Source: DATARH01 sp050246595 (GTDB taxonomy: Bacteria; Pseudomonadota; Alphaproteobacteria; ATCC43930; CGMCC-115725). From it: 64,000 nucleotides of DNA. Each line of letters starts with the position of its first letter. Position 1 is the first letter of the stretch. This document shows, piece after piece, positions 57,240 through 64,000 of the stretch. The DNA is taken from positions 1 through 64,000 of the forward strand of contig JBFWVT010000017.1 in the NCBI GenBank assembly GCA_050246595.1, given 5' to 3'. The notes beneath the pieces are model-generated. The model was not told where the DNA came from, made no database searches, and was given only the letters and a program-made list of their open reading frames with translations. A program made the translations under genes and the position numbers.

Positions 57240-60200
57240 TCAGTCGGCGGCGTGCTCGGCGCCGCGGGAGGTACCGAGCCGGCCGCGCCGCATTCGCAAT
57301 CGCCATCGGTCGAGGTACAGATAGACGACCGGCGTCGTGTACAGCGTCAGCACCTGGCTCACGAGCAGCCCGCTGACGATCGCAATCCCGAGCGGCCGGC
57401 GCAATTCGGAGCCTTCGCCAAACCCGATCGCCAGCGGCACCGCGCCGAGCACCGCCGCGGCCGTCGTCATCATGATCGGGCGAAAGCGCAGCAGCGCCGC
57501 CCGGTAGATCGCCTCACGCGACCCGAACCCCTGGTTCCGCTCGGCGGCGAGCGCGAAATCGATCATCATGATCGCGTTTTTCTTGACGATGCCGATCAGC
57601 AGAATGACGCCGATCATCGCGATGACGCTGAATTCGATGCTAAACAGCAGCAGCGCCAGCACCGCCCCCACCCCGGCCGAGGGCAGGGTCGACAGGATCG
57701 TGATCGGGTGGACCAGGCTCTCGTAGAGCACGCCAAGCACGATGTAGACGGTGACCAGCGCCACCAGGATCAGCAGCGGCTGGGTCTTCAGCGACGATTG
57801 AAAGGCGCGCGCCGTACCCTCGAAGGTGGCGACGATCGTAGCCGGCACGCCGATGCGCAGCATCGCCTCGTCGATGGCGCGGGTGGCCTCGCCGAGCGAC
57901 ACGCCCGGTTTTACGTTGAACGAAACCGTCGTCGCGGCGAACAGCCCCTGGTGATTGACGGCGAGCGGGGCGTTCCCGGTCTCGAAGCGGGCAATGGCGG
58001 ATAGCGGCACCATCCGTTCCGGCGCCGTACTGACGGCCGTACCGGTCGAGACGCCGCCGCGCCCGCCATTCGCGATCGCGTTGGTTGCCCGATTGCGCAC
58101 CGCCTGCGCCGCATCCGGCTGGCTGTCCGCACTCCCGGTGCCGGCGGTCGTGCCATTGCCGACAGTTGCGAGCGTGCCCGCGAGCGCGTTTGTCGCCTGT
58201 GTCCCGCTGATCCCGCCGGCGGTGCTGATAAAAATCTTGTTCAGCGTGTCGGGAGTCTCCCAGTATCGCGGCGACGCCTCCATGACCACCCTGTACTGGT
58301 AGCGCGTGGTGTAGATCGTCGAGACGACCCGTTCGCCAAAGGCATTGTACAGCGCATTGTTGATCTGCCGGGGGGTTACGCCGAGCCGCGCGGCGGTTGC
58401 GCGGTCGATCACCAGCCTGGTTTCGAGCCCGCCCTGCTGCTGATCGGAATTGACATCGATCAGTTGCGGCAGCTGCTCCAACGCGGCGGCGATGCGCGGC
58501 CCCCACTCGTATAGCTGCGCCAGATCGTCGGCCTGCAATGTGTACTGGTATTGCGCAAACGACTCGCGCCCGCCGACGCGGATGTCCTGCACCGCCCGCA
58601 AATACAGACGCGCGCCGGCGACCTGGGCGAGTTTGGGCCGCAGCCGGGCGACGATTTCGGCCGCCGCGGCATCGCGCTCAGCCAAGGGTTTCAGCGCGAC
58701 AAAAACATAACCGGAGTTCGAACGTCCGCCGCCGGTAAAGCCGGTGACGTTGGCGACCGCCGGATCGTCGCCGAGGATGCGGATGAACTCGGCCAGCTTG
58801 CCCTGCATCAGCTCGAACGAGGCGCTCTGATCGCCCCGGATCCCGCCCACCAGTCGTCCGGTATCCTGCTGCGGCATCAGCCCCTTCGGGATCACCATAA
58901 AGAGATGGATGTTGAGCGCGACGGTCAGCAGCAGCGCCACCAGAACCAGCGCCGGCCGGCGCAGCGACCACGCCAGACTGCGCGCGTAAACCCGCAGCAT
59001 CGCCGCGAACAGACGGTCGCTCGCTTCCCGCCATCCCGAACCCCGCGGCTCCGGCCGTTTTGTCGCCAAATAGGCGCACATCATCGGTGTCGTGGTCAGC
59101 GAAACGATCATCGAGATCAGGATCGCCACCGACAGCACCACGGCAAACTCGCGGAACATCCGCCCGATCAGACCCGGCATCAGCAGGATCGGCACAAATA
59201 CCGCGATCAAGGACAGGCTCATCGAGACCACCGTAAAGGCGATCTCGCGCGCGCCGCGCAACGCCGCCTCGATGCGACCCATCCCGGCCTCGACATGCCG
59301 CATCACGTTTTCGACCACGACAATCGCGTCGTCGACCACGAACCCGGCGGCGATCGTTAGCGCCATCAGCGACGGGGTGTTGAGACTGTAGCCGAGCAGG
59401 TGCATCGCCCCAAACGTGCCGAGCAGCGATACCGGCACCGCGACGCTCGGGATCAACGCCGTGCGCGCGTCGCGCAGAAACAGGAACACGACAAGGATCA
59501 CCAGCGCGACCGCGATGACCAGCGTGATCTCGACCTCGTGCAGCGAGGCGCGGATCGTCGTGCTGCGATCGAGCGCGACGGCGAGGTCGATATCGCTCGG
59601 CAGCGCCGCCCGGAGCCGGGGCAGGATTTCGCTTACCCGGTCGACGGCCTCGATGATGTTGCCGCCGGGCTGCCGGTGCAGAACGACCAGCACCGCCGGT
59701 TTGCCGTTCGACAGCCCGATATTGCGCCGGCTTTCCTGCCCCTCCTCGATTTTTGCGACATCGCCGAGGCGTACCGGCGCGCCGTTGCGGTAGGCGATCA
59801 CCAGCGGCTTGTAATCGTCCGGCGTCATGGCCTGATCGTTGGCGTAGAGCTGCCAGCGCCTGCTGCCGTCCTCGATCGCGCCTTTCGGACTGTGGGCGTT
59901 GGCCGCCGCGATCGCGGCGCGGACATCCTCAAGACCGATGCCGTGGTGGAACAGCGGCGCCGGATCGATCTCGATCCGCACCGCGCGGGCCGCGCCGCCG
60001 CCGATCGTGACCTGCCCGACCCCCGGGATTTGCGACAGCGCCGGAACCAGCACCATCGACGCCGCATCGTGCATCTGGCCGCGCGTGCGCAGATCGGAGG
60101 TCAGCGACAGGATCAGGATCGGCGCGTCGGCCGGGTTGACCTTGCGATAGGTCGGGTTGCTCCTGAGACTGGCGGGCAGATCAGCGCGCGCGGCGTTGAT

Positions 60201-60533
60201 CGCGGCCTGCACCTCGCGCGCGGCCCCGTCGATATCGCGGCTCAGCGCGAATTGCAGCGTGATGCGCGTCGAGCCGACCGTGCTCCACGAGGTCATCTCG
60301 GTGACATCGGCAATGACCCCGAGATGCCGTTCCAGCGGGGTCGCGACGCTCGTCGCCATTGTCTCCGGGCTGGCCCCCGCCATGCTCGCGCTGACCACGA
60401 TTGTCGGGTAATCGACCTGCGGCAGCGGTGCGACCGGCAGCTTGAAAAAGGCGACGAGTCCGGCCAGGGCGAGCCCAATCGTCAGCAGCGTCGTCCCGAC
60501 CGGCCGCCGGATGAAAACTGCCGACAGGCTCAT
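57240..60533 (-). CDS. RND multidrug efflux permease (MdtC-like)
   Basis: A 1097-residue inner-membrane pump; the start MSLSAVFIRRPVGTTLLTIG is the family N-terminus, while the frame upstream is encoded by a repeat. Twelve helices are expected in two halves. Proton-relay residues are in FVVDDAIVVVENVMRHVEAG, and the porter domain has GQVTIGGGAARAVRIEIDPA. The end of the pump reads YTTPVVYLYLDRW. A Gly/Ala/Thr-rich insertion of about 65 residues (encoded near 58020-58205) sits in the second porter half. It works with the MdtB-like subunit and adaptor encoded upstream. Confidence 0.9.
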   Translation of the reverse strand: MSLSAVFIRRPVGTTLLTIGLALAGLVAFFKLPVAPLPQVDYPTIVVSASMAGASPETMATSVATPLERHLGVIADVTEMTSWSTVGSTRITLQFALSRDIDGAAREVQAAINAARADLPASLRSNPTYRKVNPADAPILILSLTSDLRTRGQMHDAASMVLVPALSQIPGVGQVTIGGGAARAVRIEIDPAPLFHHGIGLEDVRAAIAAANAHSPKGAIEDGSRRWQLYANDQAMTPDDYKPLVIAYRNGAPVRLGDVAKIEEGQESRRNIGLSNGKPAVLVVLHRQPGGNIIEAVDRVSEILPRLRAALPSDIDLAVALDRSTTIRASLHEVEITLVIAVALVILVVFLFLRDARTALIPSVAVPVSLLGTFGAMHLLGYSLNTPSLMALTIAAGFVVDDAIVVVENVMRHVEAGMGRIEAALRGAREIAFTVVSMSLSLIAVFVPILLMPGLIGRMFREFAVVLSVAILISMIVSLTTTPMMCAYLATKRPEPRGSGWREASDRLFAAMLRVYARSLAWSLRRPALVLVALLLTVALNIHLFMVIPKGLMPQQDTGRLVGGIRGDQSASFELMQGKLAEFIRILGDDPAVANVTGFTGGGRSNSGYVFVALKPLAERDAAAAEIVARLRPKLAQVAGARLYLRAVQDIRVGGRESFAQYQYTLQADDLAQLYEWGPRIAAALEQLPQLIDVNSDQQQGGLETRLVIDRATAARLGVTPRQINNALYNAFGERVVSTIYTTRYQYRVVMEASPRYWETPDTLNKIFISTAGGISGTQATNALAGTLATVGNGTTAGTGSADSQPDAAQAVRNRATNAIANGGRGGVSTGTAVSTAPERMVPLSAIARFETGNAPLAVNHQGLFAATTVSFNVKPGVSLGEATRAIDEAMLRIGVPATIVATFEGTARAFQSSLKTQPLLILVALVTVYIVLGVLYESLVHPITILSTLPSAGVGAVLALLLFSIEFSVIAMIGVILLIGIVKKNAIMMIDFALAAERNQGFGSREAIYRAALLRFRPIMMTTAAAVLGAVPLAIGFGEGSELRRPLGIAIVSGLLVSQVLTLYTTPVVYLYLDRWRLRMRRGRLGTSRGAEHAAD

Positions 60534-60555
60534 GCCATCGGCCTGAGGCGAAAGC

Positions 60556-60689
60556 CCCTCTCCCGCACTGCGGGAGAGGGTGCCTCCGGGCGGAGTCCGG
60601 AGGCGGGTGAGGGCGGCGCAATCGAACGAACCCTCACCCACCGCTTGCTGCCGCGAGCGGTCCCCCCTCTCCCGCAATGCGGGAGAGGG
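60556..60689. repeat. Composite palindromic element between the two RND genes
   Basis: Two hairpins, 60556-60580 (ccctctcccgca/tgcgggagaggg) and 60665-60689 (same arms), frame a centre with further inverted repeats (gggtgaggg/ccctcaccc). The unit fills most of the 181-base gap between the pump genes, where such genes usually nearly touch. Confidence 0.8.
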
Positions 60690-60714
60690 TTTTGGGCGAG
60701 CCATCCAAGCGAGG

Positions 60715-63700
60715 TCACCGGACCGCTTCGTCCGGGTTGACCAGATGGCCGAAGCGGCGTTTTGCGGCGCGCCCGAGCCGGTCAAAGGCGAGATAGATCA
60801 CCGGCGTCGTGAACAATGTCAGGATTTGGCTGACGATCAGACCGCCGACGATCGTCACCCCGAGCGGATGGCGCAGCTCCGATCCGGTGCCGCTGCCGAG
60901 CATCAGCGGCAATGCGCCGAACAATGCCGCGGCCGTCGTCATCACGATCGGACGAAACCGCAGCAGCGAGGCGCGGAAGATCGCGTCGCGCGGCGACAGC
61001 CCCTGTTCGCGCTGTGCCTCCAGCGCAAAATCGACAATCAGGATGCCGTTCTTCTTGACGATGCCGATCAGCAGGATAATGCCGATCACGGCGATGATCG
61101 TCAGCTCGCTGTCCTCGATCATCAGCGCCAGCAGCGCGCCAAGCCCGGCGGAGGGCAGGGTCGAGAGGATCGTGATCGGGTGGATAAAGCTCTCGTAGAG
61201 CACCCCCAGCACGATATACATCGTGATGATCGCCGCCAGGATCAGCAGCACCTGATTGCCGAGGGTTGCCTGAAAGGCCAGCGCGGCGCCCTGGAATTTT
61301 GTCACCATGCTCGGCGGCAGCCCGATCTCGCGCTGCGCGTCGCGGATCGCGTCCACCGCGTCGCCGAGCGCGGCGCCGGGAGCGAGGTTGAACGAGATCG
61401 ACGCCGACGGAAACTGGCCGAGATGGCTGATCGAGAGCGGCGCGGTCCGTTCGACAACCCGCGCGATCGCCGAGAGCGGCACCTGTCCGTTGCGCGCCGT
61501 CGAGGACGGCAGATAGATCGAACCGAGCGCTTCCGGCGATTGCGTCAGACCCGGATCGGCTTCGAGAATGACCCGGTACTGGTTCGACTGCGTGAAAATG
61601 GTCGAGACGATGCGCTGGCCGAACGAATCGTACAGCGCGTTGTCGATCGTCGCCGGTGTGATCCCGAACCGCGCCGCGGTCGCGCGATCGATCTCGACAT
61701 AAGCCGCCAACCCGCTCTGCGTATAGCCGGTCGATACATCGTCGAGCAGCGGCACCCGGCGCAGCCGCTCGACCAGGCGCGGCACCCACGCGGCCAGCTC
61801 GTCGGGGCTGGCGTCCTGCACCACAAACTGATACTGGCCGCGGCTGACCGTCGCGTCGATCGTCAGATCCTGCACCGGCTGCATGTGCAGCGTAATGCCG
61901 GCGACCATTTCGGTCCGCTCCCGCAGCCGGCGAATGATTTCCGCGACCTCGGCATGGCGCTCGTCGCGCGGGCGCAGATTGATCAGCATGCGGCCGCTGT
62001 TCGGCGCCGTGTTGATGCCGTCGACCCCGATCGACGACGACACGTTTGCGACATCGGGATCGCCGAGCACCGCCGCCGCGAGCGCCCGCTGACGCTCGGC
62101 CATCGCGGCAAACGATATGTCCGGTGAAGCCTCGGTGATGCCCTGGATCAACCCGGTGTCCTGCACCGGAAAAAACCCCTTCGGGATCACCGCGTAAAGC
62201 GCCACGGTCAGGGCCAGCGTCGCGACTGCGACCAGCAGTGCCGCGGTCTGGCGGTCGAGAACCCGGTTCAGCAGCCGTCCATACACGCCGATCGTCGCGG
62301 CGAGCCAGCGCTGCGTCAGGCGCGTAACCGGCGCGGTTTCGTCGGGGGAACGGTGGCGCAGCAGCCGGGCGCACATCATCGGCACCAGCGTGAGCGACAC
62401 CACCGCCGAAATGACGATCGTCACCGCCAATGTTATCGCGAACTCGCGAAACAGCCGTCCGACCACATCGGGCATGAACAGCAGCGGGATCAGCACCGCG
62501 ATCAGCGACACGGTCAGCGAGATGATCGTGAACCCAATCTGGCGCGAGCCGCGCAGCGCGGCGCGCATCGGCGTCTCGCCGGCTTCGACATGGCGGGCGA
62601 TGTTCTCGATCATGACGATCGCGTCATCGACGACAAACCCGGCCGCGATCGTCATCGCCATCAGCGACAGATTGTTGAGGCTGAACCCGGCCAGGTACAT
62701 CACGCCAAACGTGCCGACCAGCGACAGCGGCACCGACAGGCTCGGGATGATCGTCCCCGATGCGCTGCCCAGAAACAGAAAGATCACCAGCACGACCAGA
62801 ATGATCGCGAGCGCCAGCTCCGATTGCGCCGAGATCACCGAGGCGCGGATCGTTTCGGTGCGGTCGCTCAGCACCGCAAGCTCGACGGCAGCCGGCAGCG
62901 TCGCGCGCAGCCGCGGCAGCAGCTCGTGGATGCGATCGACGACATCGATGACGTTGGCGCCGGGCTGGCGCTGGATTGTAATGATGACCGCCGGCTCGGT
63001 ATTGATCCAGCCCGCGAGTTTCGCGTTCTCGGGTCCTTCGACGGCGGTCGCCACATCGGCCAGGCGAACCGGCGCGCCGTTGCGGTAGGCGATCACCAGA
63101 TCGTTGTACTCGGCCGGGCTCTTCAACTGATCGTTCGCGTTGATCGCATACGCCCGGCTCGGCCCGTCAAAGCTGCCTTTCGGACCGCTGACATTGGCGT
63201 TGCCGATCGTCGTGCGCAGATCGTCGATATTGAGACCGTAGGCAGCGAGCTGGCGCAGATTGGCCTGAATGCGCAGCGCCGGCCGGTTGCCGCCGCCGAT
63301 CCTGACCAGCCCGACCCCGCCCAGTTGCGCGATCTTCTGCGCCACGCGCGTGTCGGCGAGATCGGCGAGCTGGGTCAGCTGCATCGTCGCCGAGGTCAGC
63401 GCCAGGGTCAGGATCGGCGCGTCGGCCGGATTGATCTTGGCATAGATCGGCGGCGTCGGCAGGTCAGAGGGCAGCAGATTGCCGGCCGCGTTGATCGCCG
63501 CCTGCACCTGCTGCTCGGCGATGTCCAGACTCAGCGACAGGTTGAACTGGAGCGTAACCACCGAGGCGCCGGCCGAGCTGACCGAACTCATCTGGCTGAG
63601 CCCCGGCATCTGCCCGAGCTGCACTTCGAGCGGTGCGGTCACCGAGGACGCCATCACCTCCGGGCTGGCGCCGGGATACGGCGTCGTTACCTGGATTGTC

Positions 63701-63828
63701 GGATAATCGACTTCCGGCAGCGCCGACACCGGCAGAAGCCGGTACGCAATCATGCCGACCAGCATGATCGCCGCCATCAGCAGCGAGGTCGCGACCGGGC
63801 GCAGGATGAAAATGCGCGACGGGTTCAC
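60715..63828 (-). CDS. RND multidrug efflux permease (MdtB-like)
   Basis: A 1037-residue pump. The GTG start at 63828 follows ggagaagttt and gives VNPSRIFILRPVATSLLMAA, the family N-terminus; the longer open frame overlaps the adaptor stop. It has FVVDDAIVMIENIARHVEAG in helix 4, GGVGLVRIGGGNRPALRIQA in the porter, and IILLIGIVKKNGILIVDFAL near the end. MdtB-like and MdtC-like subunits form a mixed trimer with an adaptor and a TolC-type channel to expel bile-salt-like compounds, antibiotics or metals; the substrate here is unknown. Confidence 0.92.
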   Translation of the reverse strand: MNPSRIFILRPVATSLLMAAIMLVGMIAYRLLPVSALPEVDYPTIQVTTPYPGASPEVMASSVTAPLEVQLGQMPGLSQMSSVSSAGASVVTLQFNLSLSLDIAEQQVQAAINAAGNLLPSDLPTPPIYAKINPADAPILTLALTSATMQLTQLADLADTRVAQKIAQLGGVGLVRIGGGNRPALRIQANLRQLAAYGLNIDDLRTTIGNANVSGPKGSFDGPSRAYAINANDQLKSPAEYNDLVIAYRNGAPVRLADVATAVEGPENAKLAGWINTEPAVIITIQRQPGANVIDVVDRIHELLPRLRATLPAAVELAVLSDRTETIRASVISAQSELALAIILVVLVIFLFLGSASGTIIPSLSVPLSLVGTFGVMYLAGFSLNNLSLMAMTIAAGFVVDDAIVMIENIARHVEAGETPMRAALRGSRQIGFTIISLTVSLIAVLIPLLFMPDVVGRLFREFAITLAVTIVISAVVSLTLVPMMCARLLRHRSPDETAPVTRLTQRWLAATIGVYGRLLNRVLDRQTAALLVAVATLALTVALYAVIPKGFFPVQDTGLIQGITEASPDISFAAMAERQRALAAAVLGDPDVANVSSSIGVDGINTAPNSGRMLINLRPRDERHAEVAEIIRRLRERTEMVAGITLHMQPVQDLTIDATVSRGQYQFVVQDASPDELAAWVPRLVERLRRVPLLDDVSTGYTQSGLAAYVEIDRATAARFGITPATIDNALYDSFGQRIVSTIFTQSNQYRVILEADPGLTQSPEALGSIYLPSSTARNGQVPLSAIARVVERTAPLSISHLGQFPSASISFNLAPGAALGDAVDAIRDAQREIGLPPSMVTKFQGAALAFQATLGNQVLLILAAIITMYIVLGVLYESFIHPITILSTLPSAGLGALLALMIEDSELTIIAVIGIILLIGIVKKNGILIVDFALEAQREQGLSPRDAIFRASLLRFRPIVMTTAAALFGALPLMLGSGTGSELRHPLGVTIVGGLIVSQILTLFTTPVIYLAFDRLGRAAKRRFGHLVNPDEAVR

Positions 63829-63874
63829 AAACTTCTCCGCGCCGGGTCGGTCTTCCTGAAGCGGCGGTGCCGGG

Positions 63875-64000
63875 TCACTCGCCGCTCCGCCGACGCTGAC
63901 CGCGCGGTCGTTCGCCGGTCGGGGCCGCGGCGTCGCCCTCCGGCTTCCGCTCCGCGCCCGCGACCCGCACCTTGGCGCCATCGCGCAGCCGGTCGGCGCC
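63875..64000 (-). CDS. RND periplasmic adaptor protein, C-terminal end (partial)
   Basis: The last 41 codons and stop (TGA at 63877-63875) of a gene that begins beyond the window. The residues GADRLRDGAKVRVAGAERKP resemble the end of MdtA/HlyD-type membrane fusion proteins (typically LxDGxxVxV), followed by a basic tail (GQRRRSGE). Its position 46 bases before the MdtB-like gene fits an adaptor-pump-pump operon. Confidence 0.75.
   Translation of the reverse strand, partial: GADRLRDGAKVRVAGAERKPEGDAAAPTGERPRGQRRRSGE

Noticed and set aside
60534..60785. N-terminal extension of the MdtC-like pump through the repeat element
   Set aside because: The added residues are encoded by the palindromic element and precede the standard family N-terminus; the ATG at 60533 fits.
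1..64000. tRNA, rRNA, tmRNA and riboswitches
   Set aside because: No cloverleaf, rRNA core sequence or known riboswitch core was recognised by eye on either strand; small RNAs cannot be excluded.

Overview
The window is GC-rich DNA carrying about 47 protein genes, most on the minus strand, in tight operons with overlapping starts and stops. The gene set points to an alphaproteobacterium, probably of the Rhodospirillales or a nearby group: a type 2 argC, a glnB-glnA operon with a sigma-54-type promoter, the xseB-ispA-dxs block, a ribB with a decayed GTP cyclohydrolase domain, a GTTC-N7-ATTC LexA-type box before uvrA, and many palindromic repeats of the kind common in that class. The assignment is inferred from gene content; no rRNA or tRNA gene was seen.

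Layout. 1-1180: tail of an IS630-type transposase and a PEP-CTERM surface protein whose 3' end runs into a palindromic repeat. 1181-9164: a HAD phosphatase, convergent with a complete dipeptide/oligopeptide ABC importer operon that has two paralogous binding proteins. 9312-13373: argC behind a possible attenuator, a CCA-adding enzyme gene with a palindromic element inserted in frame, and a sulfatase. 13501-17279: a MetX-like alpha/beta hydrolase and a P-type cation ATPase. 17298-21542: a catabolic-looking minus-strand run (SDR, TPR protein, GFA protein, LigB-like dioxygenase, NHL protein).

21543-23604: a HEPN-like accessory gene between two direct copies of a repeat. 23605-31054: a ThDP enzyme, an MgtC-like protein, an acyl-CoA ligase and uvrA. 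31055-32841: a second small accessory patch with an orphan PIN-like protein and a CopG/BrnA-type antitoxin whose BrnT-like toxin is broken. 32842-44470: exported beta-carbonic-anhydrase-like protein, hydrolase, kelch protein, B12-radical SAM protein, molybdenum hydroxylase large subunit with Gln in place of the catalytic Glu, CCG-domain Fe-S protein, a NepR-like small protein, a Uma2 nuclease-fold protein and a toroid-formyltransferase fusion.

44588-57221: isoprenoid precursor genes (dxs, ispA) with xseB, an HDAC-like deacetylase, ribB, an aminoglycoside-phosphotransferase-like kinase carrying two palindromic insertions, an SDR, the nitrogen genes glnA-glnB, an aminotransferase, tam and a CheY-like regulator. 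57240-64000: a tripartite RND efflux operon (end of the adaptor gene, then two inner-membrane pumps).

The most notable signals are: (1) families of palindromic elements that lie not only between genes but inside coding genes, where they add peptide segments (cca, twice in the kinase gene, and the PEP-CTERM tail); (2) a terminator hairpin directly before argC, preceded by arginine-rich short reading frames and a possible antiterminator; (3) the fused prenyltransferase-like toroid plus formyltransferase protein next to dxs. All of these come from reading the sequence and would need database and experimental confirmation.
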